Assembly: GCA_016934745.1 (NCBI GenBank)
Contig: JAFGSF010000049.1
Span: 1 to 32,536, forward strand
DNA: 32,536 bases
Source: Candidatus Aminicenantota bacterium
GTDB lineage: Bacteria; Acidobacteriota; Aminicenantia; UBA2199
Direction: 5' to 3'
In this document: positions 1 to 7,699 of the stretch, piece by piece
Layout of the letters: each line of letters opens with the position of its first letter
Numbering within the stretch: the stretch's first letter is position 1
Translations under genes and position numbers: made by a program
Notes under the pieces: generated by a model
What the model saw: the letters and a program-made list of their open reading frames with translations, nothing else
Databases searched by the model: none
What the model was told of the DNA's origin: nothing

Positions 1-2112
1 GGCGACTTCTGTGCCCAGTTTGACTCCTGTAAGCGGTTTTTCCAGGGTCACCTCGAATTTCGGTCGCTTGTATTCTTCGACCCTGAAATATGCACTACCA
101 CTGAAATTACTGCTGGCAAGGTTCATTTGCCCGGTTAAACGGTCGGCCGGAGCAATAAACGTACCGCTGATACTGCCGAAGTCATTGCTTCGCAATGTCT
201 GCTTGGCCACTTCATGATTGTTGTTGTCCAGGAAACTGACGACAATGTCCTGCCCAGGCAGCAGCCTGTAATCATTTTTGGCGATATCTACCTGGACGGC
301 GATACCCTTGAAATAAATGGTCTGCCCGGGGCGATAGAGGGAACGGTCGGTGAAGAATACGATTTGCCTCCTGGCTCTTTCCTGGTCGCGGCGATAGGCA
401 TTCAGGGAATTGCTGCTCATTATTTCGTCGGCTCCATGACGAACATGGAGGTATTGTTCGTAATAACGGTTGTCCTTGAAGAATTCAAAAGCACCTTTTT
501 CATTACTGATTTTTTTGATGGCAAAACTGAACTTGTTTTCATGGCGGCGCAGCAATGACACTTCAGCCCCGGCAACGGGCTCGCCGTTAAGGCTTTCGAC
601 CACCAGTCCTGAGATTTCAGAACCCGACACCCGGGTCACCAGAGTAATGGAACTGACCCAAACACCGGCATAAGCCACGCAACTTGAATTGGTAAAATCG
701 GGCTGCCAGGAAGCGAATACCCTGTAAAAACCCGGAGCTAGGGCCGGAAAAACCGTTTCGCGCCTTTTTTCCTTGAAATCAGCCGTTGCCGCCAGATCAA
801 CCTGCCAGGAAGCCGCGCTTTTACTTTTTAACAGTTTTTCTATTTCCTGGTTGTCGAGCTGCAAAGGATAGCCCCACTTTTTTTTCATGAAACGAGCCCA
901 ATCATCGGCAATCACTCTGAAATAGAGCTTGCGGAAATTCTTGTAGGCAAAACCTATTTTGCCACCGCCGGGCAGATAACTATTTTCTGCCTGCAAACTC
1001 AACGCCTTGGCCGTAATTTGACTCAATAAGGCACGGCAAGATTGAGCAGCCATTGAAGCAGGAAACTTTTTTGCACCGGCCTGGGCCAGTTCATAAGCAT
1101 TTTTCAGCTCGCCATTTTCTTGATAGGTTCGGGCCAGATAATAATCGGCCAGGTTGGTAATGGGGGTTTGTTTGGAGTTTGCCAATATTTCTCTCAGGCG
1201 TTGGCGGTAGCGTTCAAGTTTGCTTTCACCGACAGCCAAATTATAGACATAACGCAATCGGTCAAATTCGAGGCTCATCAAGGCATCACCTCGGCCATGC
1301 CGATGCTGGAATTTCATTAATTCCTGGAAGAGCTTTATGGCTTTGACAATGGCCGAGCCTTTGTCCGTAGTGTGCGGCTCAAAGTTCAGGAAATCCGCCA
1401 AAGGTGCCAGGGCGGCCGAATCGGCTGTGAGTACAAAGACATCCTCGGGAGCGGCGCCTGCCTGCTCGGGAGAGCAATAAAAGTCCAGGGCTTCGTGGGC
1501 CAGGAAGTCGTATAAAGTTGGCCGCAAATCGACAGGAAAGCTGCCGGGTTCGAGAAATCCAATAAATGCTTCTATGGGAATGGTTTTTAGTGTTTCCCCT
1601 TCCTGCAAAATGTTGCTGTAGAGGCTGTCGATATGGCCAAATATTTTGCGCAGGTCCCAGGTGGTTATATCGTCTTCCTGCATGCCCTCGGTGCGGCTGC
1701 GCTGCATGAAACGCCAGCGGTTTTTTTCGAAATAATGTTTAAACCAGCTGGCCAGCACTGCCTGAAGCAGCGGCCTGGTTCGCACGTTGGCCCCGGCCAG
1801 TTCGACTTGGAGCCGCTTGATCCGCTCTTCGGGCTTGTTGCCTTCAACGGTTCCTTCCAAAAATATCTTTTCGGTCAAGGCCGACAGCCACTCTTTTTCA
1901 CGGTTCGGGCCGGATGTCATTTTCAATATCTGCTCAAGCTTGGCAATGGCCGTTTTGGGCAAGCCGGCTTCCTTGGCCTTGTTGACCTCCTGCCACAACT
2001 GTTCCATGGTTGGTATTTTGTTTACTTGCTCATCATCCTTTTGCAGTTGCGGCTGACCGCTAAAAAGCAACATGACAGTTATGAGCATTCCCAGTAAAAT
2101 GATTTTTTTCAT
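1..2112 (-). CDS. alpha-2-macroglobulin family protein, N-terminal part (runs off the window)
   Basis: The first 704 residues of a large exported protein are visible; the C-terminus lies beyond position 1. It starts with a lysine-rich signal peptide (MKKIILLGMLITVMLLFSG), with a good GGAGG ribosome site about 7 bases upstream. Residues ~30-450 are mostly helical and poorly conserved, as in the N-terminal region of bacterial alpha-2-macroglobulins. Around residues 480-580 come Ig-like strands, and near residue 583 is the hallmark FFTDRSLYRPGQTIYFKG of the MG2 macroglobulin domain. Bacterial members are periplasmic or outer-membrane-anchored protease traps, usually 1500-2000 residues long. No lipobox cysteine is seen after the hydrophobic segment, so export without lipidation is likely. 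Whether the thioester motif (CxEQ) is present cannot be seen here. Family assignment is firm because of the MG2 motif. Confidence 0.88.
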   Translation of the reverse strand, partial: MKKIILLGMLITVMLLFSGQPQLQKDDEQVNKIPTMEQLWQEVNKAKEAGLPKTAIAKLEQILKMTSGPNREKEWLSALTEKIFLEGTVEGNKPEERIKRLQVELAGANVRTRPLLQAVLASWFKHYFEKNRWRFMQRSRTEGMQEDDITTWDLRKIFGHIDSLYSNILQEGETLKTIPIEAFIGFLEPGSFPVDLRPTLYDFLAHEALDFYCSPEQAGAAPEDVFVLTADSAALAPLADFLNFEPHTTDKGSAIVKAIKLFQELMKFQHRHGRGDALMSLEFDRLRYVYNLAVGESKLERYRQRLREILANSKQTPITNLADYYLARTYQENGELKNAYELAQAGAKKFPASMAAQSCRALLSQITAKALSLQAENSYLPGGGKIGFAYKNFRKLYFRVIADDWARFMKKKWGYPLQLDNQEIEKLLKSKSAASWQVDLAATADFKEKRRETVFPALAPGFYRVFASWQPDFTNSSCVAYAGVWVSSITLVTRVSGSEISGLVVESLNGEPVAGAEVSLLRRHENKFSFAIKKISNEKGAFEFFKDNRYYEQYLHVRHGADEIMSSNSLNAYRRDQERARRQIVFFTDRSLYRPGQTIYFKGIAVQVDIAKNDYRLLPGQDIVVSFLDNNNHEVAKQTLRSNDFGSISGTFIAPADRLTGQMNLASSNFSGSAYFRVEEYKRPKFEVTLEKPLTGVKLGTEVA

Positions 2113-2142
2113 TTTCCATCCTCCCCGGCAAGATTTATGGTT

Positions 2143-2170
2143 ATTATACACAGCACTTTTTTTATTTCCA
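2143..2170 (-). promoter_or_regulatory. candidate sigma-70 promoter of the alpha-2-macroglobulin gene
   Basis: On the minus strand a perfect -10 TATAAT (2148-2143) is preceded after 16 bases by TGGAAA (2170-2165), a 4/6 match to the -35 consensus. It lies 31 bases before the start codon and ends just upstream of the ribosome-binding GGAGG. The -35 is weak, so this is a motif-only call. Confidence 0.45.
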
Positions 2171-2278
2171 TTGTCTCCAGAATGAAAAATAAATTGTTTT
2201 TGTTCATTTGCCGACTTAGACGGCAATAGGTTTATTTTTATCCAAAAAATTACTGAAGCGGTAAAACTATTGAAAAAC

Positions 2279-2307
2279 TTGCTATTTTGTTTTTTTTTAA
2301 TTATAAT
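2279..2307 (+). promoter_or_regulatory. candidate sigma-70 promoter of the lytic transglycosylase gene
   Basis: TTGCTA (2279-2284), 17 bases, then a perfect TATAAT (2302-2307). Transcription would begin near 2314, giving a leader of about 20 bases that contains GAAGGG before the ATG at 2335. The intergenic stretch 2113-2334 is otherwise AT-rich and shows nothing else that can be named. Confidence 0.5.
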
Positions 2308-2334
2308 TTTACAGTCTGTGAAGGGTGAACTAAA

Positions 2335-2997
2335 ATGATGCAAAAAAATCCGCTTAAAAAATGTATTTTTTTACTTGGGTTGATTTTTCTGATCGGCGTT
2401 TCGGGACTGATCATGGGCTTCATTGATTCCAACCGCAATTACGAACGCTCACTGGCCCATATCCGCTTCCTGCAGAACAGCCATGATGATATGCATGACC
2501 GGCTGCTGGCCTTGGCCGAAGAATCCATGCGCAATGAAAGAAGATATGCCCGCATGGATTTTCTGGAATATCAAAATTCTGTTTTCCAGAAGAAGTTTCC
2601 CGATTTTACCGAAATCGTCAAGATCACCTTTGATCGTAGCAAAACGTTCGGTTTCAAACCCAATCTCATTTTGGCCGTCATGCAGGTGGAAAGCGCTTTT
2701 AATCCACTGGCCCTTTCGGCTGCCGGAGCGTATGGTTTGATGCAAATCCACTATGCTGTTTGGAAAAACGAGTTTAAAATCGACAAAAGCAGGATTTTTG
2801 ATATTGCCTATAATATCGAGCTCGGGCTGCGCATACTGAAACAATATTATGATCTTTCCGACGGTGATATCAAGCGGGCATTGTTCCTTTATAACAACGG
2901 CTATAAATACAACAACACCGGCTATATCGCCAAGGTCAGCAATTCTATCTACAACCAGGAGATCGACAGCCCGCAACGGGTCGGCGTCAGCCAATAA
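2335..2997 (+). CDS. membrane-anchored lytic transglycosylase (SLT domain)
   Basis: A 220-residue protein with one N-terminal membrane segment (about residues 10-30), a charged helical linker (33-90) and a C-terminal SLT/lysozyme-like domain (about 95-210). The catalytic glutamate is E119 in the VMQVESAFNP block. It is followed by the family signature GLMQI (134-138) and, near the end, ALFLYNNGYKYNN (182-194), which corresponds to the conserved AYNAG region. Such enzymes cleave the MurNAc-GlcNAc bond of peptidoglycan non-hydrolytically, leaving 1,6-anhydro-MurNAc; this one would act at the periplasmic face of the inner membrane. It stands alone, divergent from the alpha-2-macroglobulin gene and convergent with the DUF4416 gene. 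A second ATG directly follows the first, so the start may be one codon later. Confidence 0.85.
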   Translation: MMQKNPLKKCIFLLGLIFLIGVSGLIMGFIDSNRNYERSLAHIRFLQNSHDDMHDRLLALAEESMRNERRYARMDFLEYQNSVFQKKFPDFTEIVKITFDRSKTFGFKPNLILAVMQVESAFNPLALSAAGAYGLMQIHYAVWKNEFKIDKSRIFDIAYNIELGLRILKQYYDLSDGDIKRALFLYNNGYKYNNTGYIAKVSNSIYNQEIDSPQRVGVSQ

Positions 2998-3016
2998 AAA
3001 TCTACAACGGTACGAT

Positions 3017-3550
3017 TCAACCTGCCATATTCCGGTTTTCTTCTTTGAACAGTAAAAAAAGCTTTCTGAAATAATCCAGGTATGCCTCACTCTGAAAATC
3101 TGGATACGTCCAGGGCAGAAAGTGAATCTGTTTGTTCTTAAGTACATATTCCAGGTGGGCATAGATGCCGCGTTTCAGGGGCACGCGATGGTAGTGGTTT
3201 TTGCAGGTAGCTATGACCACGTTGGCATCAGATATATAACCAGGATCGATGTTGACGGTTCGTTTTCCGGCCGTGGCCAATTTTTTTTCAAGACTGTTGG
3301 TCAATATTTTTATTGCGGGCAGCTTTTCGGGTGCGAGCAATCCCTGGAAAGAAATAAACTGCCTGAACAAGGGCTCCCCCATTTCCTCCCGATAATAATC
3401 GGTCGCTATAAAAGGCATCACCGGTGAGCGGCTGTCAATCGACGAGAAATGCTCGCCCAGAAGGGCGATAGCTTTTTCCGCGTCCGCGGTTTGACCGGCA
3501 AGCAAACCGCAGAACAGTTTCACTTTTCTAAATGGAGTGATCTTCCCCAT
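3017..3550 (-). CDS. DUF4416 family protein
   Basis: A 177-residue soluble protein that matches DUF4416 from end to end. The pattern includes KLFCGLLAG near the N-terminus, FIATDYYREEMGEPLFRQF (47-65), the IKILTN segment, VNIDPGYISDANVVIATCK (99-117), HRVPLKRGIYAHLEY and the closing LPWTYPDFQS. The function of the family is unknown; it is found mostly in Deltaproteobacteria, Acidobacteria-like and other anaerobic lineages. It is the last gene of the tlyA-nadK operon, 44 bases after the TPR/propeller gene, and converges on the transglycosylase gene with a 19-base gap. No signal peptide or membrane segment is visible. Confidence 0.85.
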   Translation of the reverse strand: MGKITPFRKVKLFCGLLAGQTADAEKAIALLGEHFSSIDSRSPVMPFIATDYYREEMGEPLFRQFISFQGLLAPEKLPAIKILTNSLEKKLATAGKRTVNIDPGYISDANVVIATCKNHYHRVPLKRGIYAHLEYVLKNKQIHFLPWTYPDFQSEAYLDYFRKLFLLFKEENRNMAG

Positions 3551-3594
3551 ACGCCTGATCCGTCGTGCCCGTCACTGCGGGGCGGAATAAATTT

Positions 3595-5853
3595 CTAGTC
3601 CAGCCATGATAAAATATACAATCGGCCATTGATAAATGCAGCGACTTTTTTTTGATCGGCCGACGGCTGATATATCGCTCCGGCCAGGGCGACCTGGATA
3701 TTTTTAAAATTTCTCTCTTCGTCCAGTTTCAGCAATTCTCCGTTAAATGTCGAGAAGTATTGACCCATGGCATGGCGGCAATCAACAATCGCATTCAAAT
3801 CACGACGGGAGCTAATTTTTTCCCTGGCATATGGAGTGAGACGGATAATTTCCAAGTTTGATTCGCTGAAATATAAAAACTTATTTCTTTCATTTAAAAA
3901 ATAAATAGTATCCATGGGCGTGTTGACGCAAACAGCCAGAATACCGTTGCCGAGTTTTTTGTAGAGCAAGGAATGATAATTGAACAGATAAAGATTTTTT
4001 TCCTTATCCCGGGTTAAAAACAGAATCTCGTTTTTTTCGGGATTGAAATTCATGATATTCAGCTCACTGTAGTATTTTTCACCCAGGAACATGGTTTCAT
4101 CAAATTTTTTCACCGCATGGCTGAAATGATCGTAAACCAACCCCTGGAAGGCGTTCTTCAAATCCGAAAGCCATATGATGAAGTGGTCTGAATCGGCGCC
4201 GAAATGAACTTTCACTTCTTCAGATGATGTGATGTCGATGTCCCGGCCTTTTTCAATCAACTTGCCCACCTCCGGGTTGTGTTGCATGGCCTCGGCCACC
4301 CGCAAGTATTGCTGAATTTTTACGATCGGAATCCGCTGCAGCAGGTCGCGGTTTTTTATTTCAATCCAACGATCATTGCCATAGGTATATCGGTAAACCT
4401 TATACGGATAGTTGGGATAAACGGCGACTTTACGTCCATAGGCGCCCAAGGTTTGAAATGGAGATGAAAAAGCCTGCTCAACCAAATTGCCGTCGGTGAT
4501 ATAGACATCTCTGGCTTGGGCACTGAACGCAACAAGGATGGATGGCATGGGCAGGGCGTAGCCAACCACGGGTTTCAAGAAAAAATCCTTGCCCTGGACG
4601 ATCAAAGTGTAAATATATACTTTTTCGTTATCGACCGCGGTCGTGGAGATGATTATTTTATCAAACTTGGGCGATGGGAACATATCCTGGACTGTGCCTT
4701 CGTAGTTAAAGGTCTTGAGTATGTTCAGGGAGGGAGCATCGATGATCAGCAGTTTTTCTTTTTCGCCGCTCAGCATGTTGCCGGCGATGAGTAATTGGGT
4801 ATGGTTCAACCATTGGATTTTTTTAACATCGAAAAAAGGCAAAAACGGGTAGGTCTGGGAAGCGGGCACTCCCGGGAATTCTTTTTTCAGGTTGTCGGGA
4901 TTTTCTCCGCTGAGCAGGGCCCGCTTGATCCAATTCTGCACATTGGGATTGCGTTTTTTTAGGTAATGCAATCCCAATAAACGGTTGATGCGCGGGTCCC
5001 ACTGGTTTTGAGAAAAAACTTCATACAGATACTTTTCGGCGCTGCCGTCCTTCAGCTTCATAAGAACTTCGGCAAAGGTCAGTCCGTATTCAAGATTGTA
5101 CAAATCAAATTTTAATTTTTCCAGTATTTTTTTAGCTTTTTTAAAATCCCCGGTTTTCAGAGAATATTGCGCCAATAACAATTCTCCTTCCTTGGACAGG
5201 GGTTTGACTTTCAGCGCACGCTCGATATAGGCAGAAGCGTCACTCCAATTTTCAAGTTGATAAAAAGCACGGGCGGTCAGCATAGCAAAATAATAATTAC
5301 CCGGCGTCTGGTCAGATTCGGACTGGAGCAATTCGACTACTAACTGTGGTTGACCGGTTTGCAGGTACAATTCGCAAAGTAAAAGTTTGTAATCGGCAAT
5401 TTTTGAAAACTGCAGGCTTTTTTTAAAATTACTTTCGGCGGCGGGATAATTCCTGCGTTTCAAATACTCGTTTCCCAGGCACAAATAAGCCGGGGCAAAA
5501 GTGGGATTCATGCGGATTATCTTGAGTAAATTTTCTATGGCCAGAGAGTTCTTCATGTCGGCGACCGACAGGCTGACTCCGGTCAAAGCCTCCAATGAGC
5601 GATGGTCGCTTTCCAGGTAATAGCTGAATATTTTCGTTGCTTCCCAATTTTCATTTTTCAGCAGCAGGGCAAAACCTTTTTTTATTGACGGTTTGCGATT
5701 GATTTGAAAATGGATGTTGAGATGTTTATTTGCCAATTCCATATCGCCAATCAAGTAGTAGATAATCCCCTTGGAAAAATCGACCCCTCTGGAAGCGGCC
5801 TGCATGTGGAGCATGGACAGTACCAATAAAAGACCCAGCACGATTTTTTTCAT
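3595..5853 (-). CDS. secreted TPR-repeat protein with C-terminal beta-propeller-like region
   Basis: A 752-residue protein with a signal peptide (MKKIVLGLLLVLSMLHMQA) and no lipobox. Residues ~25-325 form tandem helical pairs of TPR type; for example AYLCLGNEYLKRRNYPAAESNFKKSL fits the TPR consensus. From about 335 to the end, short beta-rich repeats of the type 'LLIxDxxxLxxLKTFxYEG', 'IYFLNERNKFLYFSES' and 'KKVAAFINGRLYILSWLD' suggest a WD40/YVTN-like propeller. It probably scaffolds an envelope complex, but no specific function can be read. I chose the ATG at 5853 because it has GAGGTG upstream and begins the signal peptide. An alternative ATG at 5889 overlaps the nadK stop (ATGA) and would add 12 polar residues in front, allowing translational coupling. 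Confidence 0.7.
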   Translation of the reverse strand: MKKIVLGLLLVLSMLHMQAASRGVDFSKGIIYYLIGDMELANKHLNIHFQINRKPSIKKGFALLLKNENWEATKIFSYYLESDHRSLEALTGVSLSVADMKNSLAIENLLKIIRMNPTFAPAYLCLGNEYLKRRNYPAAESNFKKSLQFSKIADYKLLLCELYLQTGQPQLVVELLQSESDQTPGNYYFAMLTARAFYQLENWSDASAYIERALKVKPLSKEGELLLAQYSLKTGDFKKAKKILEKLKFDLYNLEYGLTFAEVLMKLKDGSAEKYLYEVFSQNQWDPRINRLLGLHYLKKRNPNVQNWIKRALLSGENPDNLKKEFPGVPASQTYPFLPFFDVKKIQWLNHTQLLIAGNMLSGEKEKLLIIDAPSLNILKTFNYEGTVQDMFPSPKFDKIIISTTAVDNEKVYIYTLIVQGKDFFLKPVVGYALPMPSILVAFSAQARDVYITDGNLVEQAFSSPFQTLGAYGRKVAVYPNYPYKVYRYTYGNDRWIEIKNRDLLQRIPIVKIQQYLRVAEAMQHNPEVGKLIEKGRDIDITSSEEVKVHFGADSDHFIIWLSDLKNAFQGLVYDHFSHAVKKFDETMFLGEKYYSELNIMNFNPEKNEILFLTRDKEKNLYLFNYHSLLYKKLGNGILAVCVNTPMDTIYFLNERNKFLYFSESNLEIIRLTPYAREKISSRRDLNAIVDCRHAMGQYFSTFNGELLKLDEERNFKNIQVALAGAIYQPSADQKKVAAFINGRLYILSWLD

Positions 5854-5885
5854 TTTCACCTCGCGAGGAATATCAACCCTCATAG

Positions 5886-6731
5886 TCATATTCCCCAGTT
5901 GAGTTTGTCGGATAACAGCTTGAAATAATTGATTTCCGGAGCAACCAGCATGCGCAGCGGTTTGGAATACGTTTCGATCTGAAGCGTTTCCTCGAAATTC
6001 ATTGGCAGCACGGTCTGGCCGTCAATGGTGATATAGGTGTCCACATGCATGGTCAACAATTGCACGGTAACCACGCTGCTGTCCTTGACTACCAAAGGCC
6101 TGAAAGTCAGGGAATGGGGACAAATGGGCGTGATGATAATGCCATTGACTTCGGGACTGACAATCGGTCCACCGGCGGAAATAGAATAGGCCGTTGAGCC
6201 CGTCGGCGTAGAGATAATCAAGCCGTCGCCTTTCACTTCTGTCACCATGACATCGTCAATTTTCAGCAAAAGTTTGACGATACGGGCGATCGCGCCCTTG
6301 TTGATGACCACATCGTTCAGGGCCGTATACCGTTGATTTTTAAAACTGATCTCCAGCAATTTGCGCTGGGATATCCTGGCCTTCCCCGATAAAATAGTGC
6401 CCAGGCTATCCTCCAGTGACTCTTTTTTCATTTCGGTGAGAAATCCCAGGGTACCTAGATTAAATCCGGCCACCGGCACCTGTGCTTCCACCGCCTGGCT
6501 GGCTACGGATAAAAAAGTGCCGTCGCCGCCCAGGACTATAATGATATCGGTGTCTCGGGCGACATGTTCCCTTGTACAAGACTTGCGACTTTGCAATAAT
6601 TTGGCCGCCGTCTGTTCCAAAGTGAAAGACACTGAGAATTTCTTTAAAACAGCGATCGTTTTTTGCAGATAAAGAACCATGTCCTGGTGGGGCTTGGCTA
6701 CGATGACCGCTTTTTTAAATTCCTGCTGCAT
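5886..6731 (-). CDS. nadK: NAD kinase
   Basis: A 281-residue ATP-NAD kinase that makes NADP from NAD in the cytosol. All family blocks are present: the GGDGT motif (68-72, catalytic D70), NLGTLGFL (91-98), LNDVVI (138-143, the usual N-E/D pair), GDGLIISTPTGSTAYSISAG (168-187) and TPICPHSLTFRPLVV (201-215). Length is normal for bacterial NadK. The start overlaps the end of tlyA by 17 bases. tlyA-nadK adjacency is very common in bacteria, usually followed by recN; here the next gene is the TPR/propeller protein instead. Confidence 0.95.
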   Translation of the reverse strand: MQQEFKKAVIVAKPHQDMVLYLQKTIAVLKKFSVSFTLEQTAAKLLQSRKSCTREHVARDTDIIIVLGGDGTFLSVASQAVEAQVPVAGFNLGTLGFLTEMKKESLEDSLGTILSGKARISQRKLLEISFKNQRYTALNDVVINKGAIARIVKLLLKIDDVMVTEVKGDGLIISTPTGSTAYSISAGGPIVSPEVNGIIITPICPHSLTFRPLVVKDSSVVTVQLLTMHVDTYITIDGQTVLPMNFEETLQIETYSKPLRMLVAPEINYFKLLSDKLNWGI

Positions 6732-7542
6732 CGGTGATTATTGTATCATCAATGGATTTATTTTTCCCGCTTTCAAGCAGGAAAAAATATTCCTGGTTAC
6801 CTCTCCGTCCCTTCACGCCGGCCAGGGTAAAACCCCTAACGGCAAAATCCATGTTTTCCACCTGCTTTTTCAGTTCCAATACAATATTCCGCCTTGTTTC
6901 CGGGTCACGAATGACACCACCCGGGCCAACCTGGCCTCTGGCGGCCTCAAACTGCGGCTTGACCAACACCAGTATTTTGGCATCGGCAAAGACATGGAGA
7001 ACAGGCAGTACCAGGGTTACGGAAATAAATGACAGGTCCATGATAATCAGATCGGGCGTGAAGGGAATGTCTTCCTTACGGAGGAAACGGGCGTTTTTTT
7101 TCAACAGTTGCAGTCGTGGGTTCTGGCGCAAACCATAATCCACCTGGGAAATATTCACGTCAACTCCGCAGACTGCGGCGGCTCCGCATTTGAGCAGATA
7201 GTCGCTGAAGCCGCCGGTTGAAATCCCCAGGTCCAGAATTTTCAAATCCGCTACGCGGATGGCGAAAGCGTCAATGGCTTTGGCCAGTTTCAAGGCGCCT
7301 CGTGAAACATAGGGATGTTTTCTTTGAATGGCAATGTCATCCCCGGCGCTCACGGAGCTGAAAGCCTTTGTCTGCACCTGCCCATTGACGCGCACCTCGC
7401 CGGCCATGATCAAGGCAATGGCTTCCTTTGCTTCTACGACCAAACCCCGGCCAAGCAGGGCTTGGTCCAGCCTGATTTTTTTCAGAAACGGCGCCCGGCG
7501 CGGCCCTTTACCGTCAACCGCATTATCCTTTTTATTTTTCAT
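6715..7542 (-). CDS. tlyA: TlyA family rRNA (cytidine-2'-O)-methyltransferase
   Basis: A 275-residue protein with an N-terminal S4 RNA-binding domain (about 20-75) and an FtsJ/RrmJ-like methyltransferase domain. Visible motifs are YVSRGALKL (78-86, with catalytic K85), the SAM loop DLGISTGGF (104-112), DLSFIS (169-174, D169) and LVKPQFE (193-199, K195 and E199), which together give the K-D-K-E tetrad. TlyA enzymes methylate 16S and/or 23S rRNA cytidines; older names call them haemolysin A. The frame is open further upstream to 7707, but that part has no family similarity and runs into the divergent gene, so the ATG at 7542 is preferred. It is the first gene of the operon that continues into nadK. 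Confidence 0.92.
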   Translation of the reverse strand: MKNKKDNAVDGKGPRRAPFLKKIRLDQALLGRGLVVEAKEAIALIMAGEVRVNGQVQTKAFSSVSAGDDIAIQRKHPYVSRGALKLAKAIDAFAIRVADLKILDLGISTGGFSDYLLKCGAAAVCGVDVNISQVDYGLRQNPRLQLLKKNARFLRKEDIPFTPDLIIMDLSFISVTLVLPVLHVFADAKILVLVKPQFEAARGQVGPGGVIRDPETRRNIVLELKKQVENMDFAVRGFTLAGVKGRRGNQEYFFLLESGKNKSIDDTIITDAAGI

Positions 7543-7608
7543 CGACAGCCTGATGGTAGCCAATATTTGTGATTTTAACAAGAGAGAGTAATATCTGGGG
7601 CAGTCAAC

Positions 7609-7637
7609 TTGACAGGAATTTTTTGCAGGTATACCAT
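7609..7637 (+). promoter_or_regulatory. candidate promoter of the beta-propeller gene
   Basis: A perfect -35 TTGACA (7609-7614) is followed after 17 bases by TACCAT (7632-7637, 4/6), with TATACC overlapping it two bases earlier. It lies in the 157-base spacer between divergent tlyA and the propeller gene and is oriented toward the latter, giving a leader of about 55 bases. Confidence 0.45.
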
Positions 7638-7699
7638 CCGGGGCAGTTGGCGTGGCTGCCGCTCCATGAGCGCAAGGCGGCCCTTGCCGGGGAGGAGCC

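Noticed and set aside
5859..5868. Palindrome CCTCGCGAGG at the ribosome site of the TPR/propeller gene, similar in core to the one at 28871-28884.
   Set aside because: Only the TCGCGA core is shared; the stem is too short for a stable hairpin, and chance occurrence is likely.
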